Assembly: GCA_028565635.1 (NCBI GenBank) | Contig: JAOXYB010018307.1 | Coordinates: 1-15,564 of the forward strand | From: Phoronis ovalis | Lineage: Eukaryota; Phoronida; Phoronidae | DNA: 15,564 nucleotides | Reading direction: 5' to 3' | Shown: positions 1-10,991 of the stretch, piece by piece | Numbering within the stretch: position 1 is the stretch's first letter | How the letters are laid out: the number at the start of each line of letters is the position of its first letter | Position numbers and translations under genes: made by a program | The notes under the pieces: model-generated | Databases searched by the model: none | Seen by the model: the letters and a program-made list of their open reading frames with translations, nothing else | What the model was told of the DNA's origin: nothing

Positions 1-438
1 TATGGCCAAGCAGAATTCACAAAAAAGAAAATATCAATATTTTTTGCAAGTTACAATATGTTAACGGTTCTCGCCACGTTAAATATAACAATTTATATCT
101 CAAATAAAAAAGTTTTTAAAAATTATGTGTTCTGTAACTTCATACATGAGCACAGTTTTTCACATGAAACATATTCTACCATTATAATAGATTGTGCAAT
201 AATACAGGATGTGAGGGTATTGTACTACTCTAATTATATAACAATTATTTTACCTATTTCCTGCTGTAGTGGTAGATTCAGGGGTGATAGAATGGATATA
301 ACCTTTTACATACAGTACTGTACATTTCTGAAATTGCTCAAAAAGTCATGTTTAGTTATGGATTTTCACCAAACATGTGGCAGTATGTCTTACAGCCGGA
401 TTAATCATCATTTTTCTCTACACATTTAGTGCTAATTA

Positions 439-468
439 CTTAATTATTAATATCTCTTAATTATTAAT
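439..468. repeat. short direct repeat of CTTAATTATTAAT
   Basis: The 13-mer CTTAATTATTAAT occurs at 439-451 and again at 456-468, a 17-bp period. It contains TAATTA, the core recognised by many homeodomain proteins, but in DNA this rich in A+T that may mean nothing. Confidence 0.5.
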
Positions 469-1270
469 TCAGTTACTTAATGTTGTCATATCTGTGCACC
501 TATTGTGTAAAAAATGTCATGCTGAAAATTGTGTCGTTTTAAATTTTTGTAGCTGCATATTTTATTGATAATGGAAATCTGTTATGATGTGTTAGTTTTT
601 AAACTTTTTCCCAAAATTATCCTGGAATTAAACGAACAATTATTATATGATACCTCTGAAATAATAATATTAAATATTAGCACTTTATCTTATATGTCAT
701 GAATTTAAATCCAAACTGAAATGCCTTAACAGTTTCCTCCAAATTTTGGAGAACGCTATGATAATTTTGTTTGCAAAAAATCCCCTGAGGTTGCATTGTT
801 TTTAATTAGGCACAATAGGATTTGCTAGGGAATCACTTGCATGTTTAATCCTTGTCTTTGCAAGACATCTGTAGTTTCTTTTCCATTCCTTCTATTTTTG
901 GTATATCGGCGAATTTCAATCAAATTAAGAGTCTACTGAACCTCTCAGCTCCTGTTACCATCTTAAAGTTTTATCTTGTGTATTGTCTAATAACTAACAG
1001 TTATAACTGTGAAATTGGCTCAAGTTGAAATAACTATTATTTTTAAGGAAACTGTCATTTATAATAAAAACACAAAGGAAGGCACATGTGCATTATCCAT
1101 TGTAATCAATTGTGACTTTTCATGAAAATATTATGATTGCCACATTTTTGTTTTAATTTTTTATTATACCACATATGGTATTATTTACTTTAGACATATT
1201 CATGGATTTAACATAATGTAATGTTGTTTAACAACTGTAGGTATATAAGAATATATTTTTGGCCAAAGAA

Positions 1271-1320
1271 AATAAACTTTCCGCACGATTAATGTGTGTG
1301 TTATTTTTGTGTTATTGTAC
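1271..1320 (+). terminator. candidate polyadenylation site
   Basis: AATAAA lies at 1271-1276. It is followed 15 to 45 bases later by a G/U-rich stretch (TGTGTGTGTTATTTTTGTG, within 1293-1312), which is the arrangement of an animal cleavage and polyadenylation site. It could end the 3' untranslated region of an unseen upstream + strand gene. AATAAA is frequent by chance in this base composition, so only the paired downstream element gives it weight. Confidence 0.25.
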
Positions 1321-1950
1321 TAGTATCCATATAATACTGTAAAAAAAATTATAAATATATATCATTATTTCAAATTTCTTTTTTGGTAGTAGTTTCTCTA
1401 TATTGTGGTTATTACAAGAAGATATTCGCCTTTTAATAAAATGTCTGCTTCACTTAATGAAAAATTGCATAGACAAATTTTTAGGATAGTTACATTTTTA
1501 TGTATTAATAATGTTTGTATGAATTATTGTTATCAAATTAATGACAAAAGATTAGACATATTTAATGTTATTTTACTTGAGTGAAACTGTATTGTTGCAT
1601 TCATGACTCACTGCTGAGAGTAACATTCAAGACTAATTCACGTGTAAATACCAATCAGCTTCCATTATGTGATACATATCCAATCGAAGTGGATCTAAAA
1701 AGGCAAGTCTCTACCATTAAACAGTTTAACGATTCTCATTTGGAAGTTTCAATAATTAGAGGCAATTCTCTACTTTTCTAAATTAACTGCCTTATTTAGC
1801 AGTGTCTGTATTATTTAATGCAAATGCACATTTTATTGGAAAGTCATTTGTAGTGAATGACTTATAGAATGAAGAGAGGCTAGGATAAGGGATGGTCAAT
1901 AATTGGATCTATAATTATTGTTTATTTTCTACTATGATTTTACTGCATAT

Positions 1951-1980
1951 TTTATATATTTATGTATATATGTATATGTA
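1951..1980. repeat. TA/TATG-type microsatellite
   Basis: An imperfect run of TATA, TATG and TGTA units occupies this stretch. It is an ordinary low-complexity repeat with no sign of function. Confidence 0.6.
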
Positions 1981-3304
1981 GTTTCAAGTAAATACTGTGA
2001 AATGACAGCTTTTAATTTACTATGTTGCCTGAGGTTTGTTTGTTTTATGTGCTGTGACAGTGTAAACAGGTATAGTTTAGAATTTTATAAATCAGCCCAG
2101 GTATTTTGCATGCTAACTATATTTTTAGATATGTAACCTTGTGTAACAGCAAAATTTAGTTATGATGCTAATGAGATATGATACCTTTGATTTGTTTGAA
2201 GCTATAACTTCTGTTCCTTATGGACAAGTAAACTAATTCAATGGAATTTATGTTTATAATTTCATTAGATAGTTTAATCTACTCACCCCTCATTTGGGAT
2301 TATTGTTGCTGGTAAATGTATTTGACAGTGCAGTCTTTGTATGAAAAATTATTTTTGAAAATGAAGTTGTGCGTTTATGAACTTATTACTAAGAACTAAT
2401 TTTCAGAGAACAATAGTTGCAAAGTACAAGTTTTAATATATAACATTACCTGTATCTAAAGAAACATTAATGCTATCATAAAATCTTTACACCCTAATAA
2501 TCTTATAGTGTTTGCAAGCTGTATTTATGTTTTCCAAAAGGTGTTTTGTTTGTATTTTATGTGGTGTGTATTAGATACAACTATTGGGGCAGCTGGCAAA
2601 ATGTTACTGATTCTGCACTGTGAACTGTGTGTGATACTGTCTTTTTATAGAGAATTAGCAAAGCCACCCTTTAGTGTATGCATTCGTTGATTAGATGGGA
2701 ATGTACTTCCTTCGCCTTTGATGGTAAATATGTTGTGGCTGATATGTACTAAAGTTATCACAATTTTTATCACTTAATTAATGAGTTTAAATGTTTTAAG
2801 TAACTTAAAGAAATAATATGGTGTTTGTTTGGGAAACACACAAACTATGCAGGAGAAACGAACAAAGTAGTTGGACGGTAAAAAAGCTCCAAACAGGAGA
2901 TGACTCAATCCTAGTCATTAGTTGATTCTGTTTTGAAATGAAAAATATGATGATGAATAAAACATTGTAAATTTCACCTGCCTCATTAAGCCAGTGTTTT
3001 ACAGCAGTTTAATTACTAATATATCTGGTTTCATACTTGATGTCTTGGTTACATCTGCTGATGTTTACTTAGCTGAATCACTGAAATACACTATAAATTT
3101 TTAATCCATTAATAATCCCAAATGTACACACTATATAAGTAGGAACATATATGTATGCACTGATGAGTATCAAATAAAGGAAACAGATCAAAGATTCTGA
3201 AAGGAAGATACCTTTCTAATGTTTTAGTGAAGCAGTTGGAGGATCTTCCTTCTGACTGCAGTTTTAATCCAATATTTATTTATTTTTTTAAATATATGGT
3301 TTAC

Positions 3305-3330
3305 ATTGGACCCATCAAATGGGACCCAAT
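3305..3330. repeat. short inverted repeat (hairpin)
   Basis: ATTGG and CCCAT on the left arm pair with ATGGG and CCAAT on the right. The arms are separated by a three-base CAA loop and a small internal mismatch (A against AC). This gives about ten base pairs. It is too short for a microRNA precursor and may be a chance palindrome. Confidence 0.4.
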
Positions 3331-5159
3331 CCTAAATTAGCCACTGCAATAGTAGTTACTTCTTTTGTTGCTGCATTATACATGGGAAGTAAAACATACA
3401 ACAAAAAGAAATTTTACAGTTTTATTAAATACATTTAAATCTTGTCACTTGTTATAAGCCTTTATGGGATAGCATTTATAATTTTTGTCATATTATCTGA
3501 CTCCTATGTATTTGAAGTGTTTCAGAATTAAGTAATGCCTCCTGGTATTTGCTAAGGATAATTATAATGGTTTGATAATTATGTTACAAGGTTTCCCATG
3601 CATTTTTTCACTAATAGTCTTTACACTGTTTCAGGTCATTACAATATGTTGTTAATGGTATATTTTTTCAATCAATGAGCACTCTATTCAAATTTTTTTT
3701 TTCCTGAAATGCAGTTCTGGCTATTTGGTCTTTGAAAAACCATACTGATTTGGTGATTTTAAAATATGATAGGCCTCCCTTGGGCTTGTTGCCATTTATG
3801 CTAAAAAGTAAAGAAATTGCCTACAATGCTGCAGATAACAGTATGTAATGACTGGTTTTATTTTCTTTGTGCAGTAAACAGAAAGTGGCCATACCTTAAT
3901 GGTTATCATCAGAACAGCCTAAATGCCATCATTTATAAAAATTAACTCTATAGGAGAGCAAATTCTAAAAATTTGTATTGTTCATCATTGGATAGTTTAC
4001 TTTGATCCATAGACTATTAAGCTGTATGTGTTAAACATAACTGTTAAACATAGTGCTGGGCTTTTGCTTTACCTATTGCCAGAAAGATACCTGTGTGCAA
4101 CCAACATGAAACACCTGTTCACAGGAAGAAATTGTACAATTTAGGTAATGGAAAAGTACCCATTAATCATCATTAAAGTAACCTAGGGAAAATTGGTCCC
4201 CTAACTTGGTCAATATGTTTAGTATTTCATATGTGGAGATATGGTCATTGTATGGGGATGTGTCAAATGTTGATAAAGACATGGTAGATAACTTTATGTC
4301 CGTAATTACAATTGTTTTATACTAATGGCTATGTCCAAGACTGACACATTTCATACTATAAACAGTGAGATATTAAAGTTTTCACACATTTTTTAACAGG
4401 TGAATCAGTATTATATTTGTTTTTAGGAATATTTTTGAAGGGTAATGAATATACAGGTAGCCTTGCTGACATGTATGTATCAAATATGACACCTGATAAG
4501 CGTTTTCACAGTTTACATTACAGTCTAAACGAGATATTCATGATTCTGAATAATTTCCCTATAGAATGGTTATTTGAGATTATATCAAAAATATCTTTAC
4601 ATGAATGCAAAGATATGCAGTATTTTATATTTTTATAAAGTTAAATCTCCCATAGTTAGTGTTAAGAATTATGGTGTTTCACCTCTATAATATTATCACT
4701 GAGGTATGTAAAGTTTAGAAAACACTTACATGACTTTACAATGAGATCAAAGATTGTCCTTTGGCTATTAGTAACACAGCTATGACATAACTAATCTTAT
4801 CTATTTTTGCACTATGTTCATTAAATGTTTCAATTCAGTAAATTTATAAGCAGAATTTAGTTTCTCAAATTTTACTTTATTTTTAAATTACATTATTTAT
4901 AAAGTAAAACAACACTGTTATTATCTACTTTTAAAATAATTTTATAGTGATCTCTTTTGTCTGCCTAGCTTTTCATCTTCTGTGCTAGATAACGTTTACA
5001 ATCACAGTCCCAAATTGCTTTAGCCTAGCCATAAAATTTGACCATATCTTAGAAACTGCTTATTTGTTCACACAAATGTTAAAATGTTTGAAAGAGTACC
5101 TTTTATCAGGTGCTAAGTACATTTTATCAAAAAGAGATAAGGTTTGAGGACAGAAAATT

Positions 5160-5720
5160 AGCGCTTTGTAATGTTACCTACTTTAGAAGATGTTATTCGG
5201 TCTCTTTGTGAACTTCGGGTTACAAACCTCAAACTTCCGTATATTTAGATGGGGGATCATTTGGACTTCCCAGACCCTTTCAATAAAGATGCCTAATTCC
5301 AGCTTTAAAATGCTGTCGGTAGAGATATCAAATGGCAAAATCTTGTATGTAGAGATACCTTATAGTAAGATACAGATACCAAATTTCTATTGGTTTAAGT
5401 CCCAATAATAAACACTGAAGAAATCGGCCATGAAAATGAGGTAATAGGTAAAATAATCAACAGTGAAGAAACGATACTAAACTAGGTAAAATTGCTTAGT
5501 AGAGATATCAAAATTGAAATCTCCAATAGTAGAGATATCAAAGACCCCAAAAATAGACTCTTTCCGATTCAGAGTCATATCTACAGCTATATTTTATTGG
5601 AAAAGATGTCTGGTACAGATAGAAGCTTTTTTATGTTTTAAAATTGTTAGCAGTTGGGAAACATTTTCAACTAGATTTTTCTTTTACTGTAGACGCTGAT
5701 CCCACGATGCAATTCAGGCA
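5160..5720. repeat. CpG-bearing segment with degenerate 30-bp tandem repeat
   Basis: The motif GTAGAGATATCAAA occurs at 5319, 5499 and 5529, and a variant GTAGAGATAC at 5349. The spacings are 30, 150 and 30 bases, all multiples of 30. A weaker related unit precedes them from about 5289. In the + strand frame the units read as ten-residue repeats starting VEIS or VEIP (VEISNGKILY, VEIPYSKIQI, VEISKLKSPI). The frame is open over 5190-5408 and again over 5514-5699, with a stop between. I count ten CpG dinucleotides in the segment, far denser than its flanks. It may be an eroded minisatellite, a fossil mobile element or decayed coding sequence. I recognise no protein family. Confidence 0.5.
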
Positions 5721-6580
5721 TTGATCAAAGACTGTGCCAGTGTCACAGAGGTTCATTCTTTATATATAAAGCTTTTTGTGTAAAATTACCTCATTAATTA
5801 CCTTAGAAACTATACACTTTTAACATCTGCAACTTCACTTAAAATTAGTTGAAAATTACTTGATTAGCTATTGTGCAGATTAAATGTTGGGTCTTGCATT
5901 TGACAGGAGTGTTTTCTAGGTATGTTTTAGTTGGGTATGGCACACATTTTTAGAGCATCATAATTTATTCAATTTCATCTAATACCCAAGCTGGACACCA
6001 GTATATTTTTCGTATGAATGTTTTATTGTCTTATATTATTAATGTTGGTAATGACCTGATAGAGCCTGGACCAACGAGTTAAGACGTATCTAACTCTGCA
6101 GACAATTCTTGCCCTCCCTGTTCTCCCTGCATTTCATGGATAGACTGTTCCAATAATTATCATGGAATCCAGGCAGTAAATTTATTCCTGACTGTTAATG
6201 AAGAGTAATCAGTTTATTCTTCTCAGACATATTTATAACAACAGGTGGCCAGTCATTACTCTATACCAGCACTGTTTAGTTTTGTTAATTTCCATTTTTG
6301 GTAATTTATAAAAGGTTACAAAAAATTTAAATATTTTATTTTTAATACCAAAAGTTATTTTTGTTATAACTAATAATGAATACAATGCTCACATAACCAT
6401 TATGCAGCTGTTTTGAATAAGCTATGATGGCACTTTCTGTTAAATTTTATTTTTAGTTATTATTTTGTTTTTTTAATTAAATCATTTTCCTTGATAATTA
6501 CTGCCACAATTTCATTGAAAACGATAAATCTAAAATTTGTTTTAAATTTTGGAATTGATTGTACAAAGATAATAAGAAGT
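5721..6580. other. non-coding region
   Basis: No supported exon or repeat was found. A small hairpin at 6076-6096 (GAGTTA-A-GA against TCTAACTC with loop CGTA) is the only ordered structure seen. The last 200 bases are T-rich, as expected of the 3' part of an intron leading into the acceptor-like site at 6597. Confidence 0.5.
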
Positions 6581-6597
6581 GTATCATTCTTTTACAG
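6581..6597 (+). promoter_or_regulatory. candidate 3' splice site upstream of the UNC5 leader
   Basis: The sequence GTATCATTCTTTTACAG ends in a pyrimidine-rich tract followed by CAG, matching a metazoan acceptor. The base composition changes immediately after it, from T-rich to purine-rich, which is what the edge of an exon would show. If real, the transcription start and promoter of the gene lie further upstream in one or more non-coding exons. Confidence 0.4.
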
Positions 6598-7945
6598 CTG
6601 AAACTGACCAATCTATGAACAGGATACATCATGAAACATGCTACTTAACCCATGTGTCTTAATTGACTGCTTTCAAACTATATCAGATTTTTGACCTGAA
6701 AGGATTGAACATTTTGTTTAAACTCCAGAGGAAGGAACTTAAGGGAGGACCAAAGTTATAAAAGACCATCTTTATAAGAGTAGTTCAAATGAATATATGA
6801 AGAAAAAAATTCAAGGCCTGAAATTGTGATAAACAGAACAGCTGCATTTCTACTGCTAAAGTTGATGGTGGCTCTGGAATAAGTGAGAATTTAATTTCCT
6901 GAGAAAGTCCATGATCAGGAAAAGTTCAGTAAACTCTGATGATGAAGTTTCAGAAGTATTTGCATATATTTTTAGGTCTTGCATCTACTCTTGGAAACTA
7001 ATCGGCAAGTTCTAAGCTGTAAATATTGTCATTATCAAGGTAGCTGGAAATTAGCTTGAAACAAAGGAATTAATTTGTCATCTGAAGACTGGTTATGAAC
7101 TACATATATGTTGTTAAGCAAAAACTAATTATCACCCAGTTACAAATACGTCTGCTGCTTACATCTTGGACCTTTGCATCATAAAATGTAGGAAAAGTTA
7201 AAGTTTTTGCAAGGCTTCTATTTTCTAGTGTGAAGAAAACCAGAACTGGCAGATGACAGTAATTTGTTGGAGATTAGGTCTAAACATTTGAAGAGTAAAT
7301 GTCTTTGGACTGGTTAATTACAGATATAACCACTGTTTTGAATCATTTTGAAGTGCAGTATTGGTGCAGCAGGATCCCCTGGTTTAGTGGATTTTTTGAG
7401 AAATTTTAACATAGAACAAATTTACAAATTCTAAAACAGCTATTTCTAGAATTCAGCCTCCTTCTGAGTTTATGATTATTTTCAAGGTGAATGCATCTGT
7501 GAATGTACACTTGTTCAATTTATTTTGACATGTTTTGAAAAAGTTGGAGATTCCACAATTACAAGTTAAAGTTTCATCTCGAACACAATAGATAGGAGAA
7601 ATTGGACCTCACTGGTGTCATTTAGTTATATATCAGATAAACTGGCACAGAATAGAATGCAGATAAATGACTAACCATTGTGTGTCATATCCTGCCAAAA
7701 TTTACCAGCAGAGATATTTTGAAAAAGGAGATCTGTTTACTAAGATATATGTGGAAAGAAGTTTGATAATGAAAGATACATTTTTATGTTTTTGAAAAAG
7801 TTTAATAAAGCTGCTTCCTGAAGTAACTTTATGACTAAATAGTTCAAACTATTGTGAGATAATTACAGAGAAGAAAAGAAACTGACCAAGTCATGCATTG
7901 AATGTAAGGTCAACACAGAGATACAGTTTCACAATTTTTTATCAC
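6598..7945 (+). other. candidate 5' untranslated leader of the UNC5-like gene
   Basis: This stretch lies between the acceptor-like site at 6597 and the presumed start codon. It has fewer T-runs and more purine-rich tracts than its flanks, consistent with exonic sense-strand sequence. It has no long open frame and contains many ATG triplets. As one continuous leader it would therefore be long and full of upstream start codons. A shorter leader is also possible: AATTACAG at 7861-7868 could be an acceptor, and AAG|GTGAAT around 7485 a donor, for an intron inside it. The segment may also be simple promoter-proximal DNA. Confidence 0.3.
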
Positions 7946-8054
7946 ATGAAGATGGAGGTTTCACTAAAAGTTTGGATATACTTTGCTATGTTTATGGCTA
8001 TTTCCATTTCAGGAACACATTCATTAAACTCAACTAATTTTAATTTCACAGAAG
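7946..8054 (+). CDS. unc5: UNC5-like netrin receptor, coding exon 1 (signal peptide)
   Basis: This exon would encode the amino terminus that sends the receptor into the secretory pathway. The first ATG in frame is at 7946 and an in-frame TGA lies upstream at 7883. It gives 36 residues plus one base of a split codon. Lysines at 2 and 8 precede a hydrophobic core (WIYFAMFMAISISG, residues 10-23). Signal peptidase cleavage is plausible after THS (residue 26). Two N-glycosylation sequons follow, N28-S-T and N33-F-T. The second ATG, at 7952, has the better start context (A at -3, G at +4) and would only remove M-K. The exon ends GAAG|GTAATG in phase 1. That is the phase needed by the Ig exon at 11023, and the join restores a glycine. 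It has no sequence similarity to known UNC5 leaders that I can claim, so the assignment rests on phase, position and signal peptide. Confidence 0.7.
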
Positions 8055-8060
8055 GTAATG
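8055..8060 (+). promoter_or_regulatory. 5' splice site of intron 1
   Basis: GAAG|GTAATG matches the donor consensus at the last exon base and the first four intron bases, with T in place of G at position 5. It cuts after the first base of a glycine codon. Confidence 0.65.
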
Positions 8061-10696
8061 TTTTATGCCTTGATATTTTAAGAAAATTATCTTTATTTTA
8101 TGTTGATGGTATATATCTGGTCTGTATGAATGCATATTGTGCAGTGTGCTGATTTACATGACAATTACAGCTAAAGTGTGAGCAGTGCATATGAAGTATG
8201 TTTTAACATACCAAAGATTACAAAAAAAATTGAATTTATTGCTCTGACATTTTACTCTGGGTAATAAAAAACAGGTTTAACATGACAACTGTCTCTGCCT
8301 GTCTTTTCATTAGGCAACACGAGCTTGTATGGCTATAAAGTTTCTCTTAACATCAAAAGTAAGATTAAAATTAGCCTAATATACTGCATTTGGGTTATAT
8401 TATTTTTTCGGAAAATGCGGTGTGAGCATGTTATTTTTTCTTTAAGACTGATACCCAATGTTTTTTCTAAAGCATCACTTTTTAAATAACAACCAGATTT
8501 TTATTTTCACTCTGTGAAATTGTTAAGTTTCTTGATAATGATGAATGGTGTAGTTGGTTATGGTGCAGAAATTGAATGCATAAGTATGTGTGTGCAGTGG
8601 TAGAAATAAAAACAGATATATATATAGGAGTAGATGTGGCCAAGCAACTGTAGAATGTATCCTCTGTTTATTGTTGTATTATGTGGATTATGGGAAGATC
8701 TGTTTGTACTTTATGAACTATGGCTTGTGGTGCTTTACACATAATTGTTTGCTTTCTCCACATGGTCCACATTTCCGGAAAACCAAATACTTCATCCAAG
8801 GCATAAGCAATTAACATACAACCCCAAAATCTGGATTGTTTTAATTATAATTTTGCCATATATGTTAACCATACTTTGTTATTCTTTCCAAATAGGATTG
8901 ACACTGTTTGGTTTCTCCACATGGTTAGTGGACTTCTAATAAAAATTGTAGATCATGCCCTGTTGTGGTTATCTCTAAATGTATACAGTATTAAAGATAT
9001 GTTGTGTAACTAACTGTAAGAATAATAAGCATTGTTTGTATTTGGTGCACTATTAGGTTATAAACTCAAATTTATGTTATGGTACTCAAAACTTTAATTG
9101 TTGTGATTAACACTTGAAACAATATTTAACAGGGACAAAGTACTTGGCAGAATTCTTCAAAAATTGTAAAATTATTCTACTGTACTTTTAGCACAAGTAT
9201 CTTAATAATATTTACGCACTGGTAGAATTCACATTCAAAAATCATTATTTGTTGGGTTTTTTCCCCCGATTTTCGTATGTACACTAGATTTGGGAGGAAA
9301 ATACCCTTAGCATCCATTTGCTGTTTTAATCCAACCATCAATTAATAGGTTTGGTACTTAGTCTAAAACAAACCAGCAGTTAATAGATTTAACATTTACA
9401 TGATGGTTTTCCCACAATTGAGCTATTAGCTAGATTTGTAGCTTACAAGTCAAGGGGTTATATAAATCTAGGCAAATTATGACAGTTTAATCTCAAATAA
9501 AACATACATCATGTTCTTATCATTACAAGTTTAACTCTGGAATAATAAACATACCAACTAGAACTATAAGTTAAATTATGGGCCATTTCTATTTTGGAGA
9601 TATTCAGTAATCGTGATAGAAAGTTGTCCAGAATCTCACTAACAAATGATTATGTTTTAGCAGTAGTACAGTATATCTATTATAAATTCCAGTGTTATAT
9701 ATAAATAATCCTCTCATTGAAATTGAATAAAAAAATCACCCTTCATAGGAACTCTGAAACACCTTTGTGTTTGGCAATGTGCTAAAATTGTGTGTCCTCC
9801 ATTTATACTATTTCTTAATTATGGTAAAATAGTAATGTGTGTGTTTTGTGTGCAAACTTTATTGTATAATGGTTCATAAAATGTTAATGTTCTGTGTGGG
9901 CTGTGATTTTAAGCACTGTTTATTTGAGGCCTGTGGCAGTGAATTTGATGACTGTGTATATTGTTTTTGATGTCAGTATGAGAATATGAGGAGATAATTT
10001 GTGCTTATGTGGTAAATTGTGATTAAAATGTTATTGGCTCTTGTTTCTCACAGAATTTGCCTTGTTGAAAACAATTTAATATTGATATTAATCTTCTCAC
10101 GTAGTTTTTATGCCAAATTGTTGAGATATTCTGTTTATTTTATGTGATATTTTCATGTACCAGTAATATCCAAATTGCTAAAATAACATAGTCAAATTAA
10201 TTATTCAGTATTTTACATAATAATAATAAGAATCCTCAATGGTACACACACATTCTATCATCTAAAAGTAAAATGGTTTAATATATTAATCTATTAAATA
10301 GTTATATAATAAAGTATAAAAATTAATATTTTAACACACAGCCATGTCTTGTAGGATGTCATGTAAAAGGATCCATTAAGAAATTAATTTTGTTTCTGGA
10401 AAACTTTTTTCTGAATCTTTTCTGTTTTCCATGGAAATTGTAAAAACTGAAGTGCCAGTATTGTCAGTAATAAAAAAGCTATCCTATACATGAGACAGAA
10501 TCTATGGGAAATAGTTGATTATGCAATCACGACATGAGAAATATGGTTGTAAACTTTGTAATAATTACCCTGCTTATCAATATTCTTTAGATGTGTGCAA
10601 ACCTCTCACAGCTTTACAACTTAACTACAAACTGGCCAGATAATAACCTCCTGTTTTACATGAACACTAATGATGATTATTGTAAAATTCTTTACA

Positions 10697-10912
10697 TTCC
10701 TTTCTGCAAAAAATGGTTTTGGTTCATAGTGTTATAATTCCTTTCTATAAAAAATGGTTATTTGGCTGATAGTCATATAATTCCTTTCTGTAAAAGCCGA
10801 TTATTTTGGCTCATAGTGTTATAATTCCTTTCTGTAAAAAAATGGTTATTTTGGTTCATAGTGTTATATTTCCTTTCTGTAAAATATGATTATTTTGTTT
10901 CACAGTGTTATT
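10697..10912 (+). repeat. five-copy ~43-bp tandem repeat upstream of the Ig1 exon
   Basis: Units begin at 10697, 10738, 10781, 10825 and 10870, with lengths of 41 to 45 bases. Each starts with TTCCTTTCT, continues with a TGTAAAA-like stretch, then a T/G-rich tract (GGTTATTTTGG), and ends in TCATAG or CACAG followed by TGTTAT. The copies differ by substitutions and by the length of the A-run, so the array is not brand new. The CU-rich start resembles binding sites of polypyrimidine-tract-binding proteins. The T-rich tract followed by ATAG or ACAG resembles a 3' splice site. The array ends about 110 bases before the acceptor of exon 2. A functional role is inference only. Confidence 0.85.
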
Positions 10913-10991
10913 CCAATAAAAAGTAATGAACTACTTGTTACATTTTTGTGAGTGTGAGAGAAAATGTTCAAAAGTTTATAAATCTCTATAA

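Larger units (their letters stand above)
1..5159. other. non-coding upstream region
   Basis: No exon could be supported here. The sequence is A/T-rich with many homopolymer runs and stop codons in all frames. The longest open frame (58-429, 123 codons, ATG start) resembles no family I know and has no domain-like pattern. At roughly two-thirds A+T, one frame of this length in a 15-kb window is near what chance allows. The region may be intergenic DNA, a long 3' untranslated region of an upstream gene, or an intron upstream of non-coding first exons of the UNC5 gene. The sequence does not discriminate among these. Confidence 0.6.

Noticed and set aside
311-322. Perfect 12-bp palindrome TACAGTACTGTA
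   Set aside because: A lone short palindrome with no repeats or neighbouring motifs. It is expected by chance.
58-429. 123-codon open frame with ATG start
   Set aside because: It shows no family resemblance or domain pattern and is rich in codons common in A/T-rich DNA. By my rough estimate, one frame this long is not very unlikely by chance in this window. A protein search would settle it.
2901-2907. AP-1-like site TGACTCA
   Set aside because: A single seven-base match without clustering or conservation evidence is not enough to call a regulatory site.
4417-4638. Open frame following acceptor-like TTTGTTTTTAG near 4427
   Set aside because: It has no donor of good quality at its end, no homology I can name and strongly A/T-biased codons, so it was treated as chance.
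5385-5406. T-arm-like stem TATTGG / CCAATA with loop TTTAAGTC
   Set aside because: No acceptor stem, anticodon arm or A box could be found around it, so it is not a tRNA or a recognisable tRNA-derived SINE.
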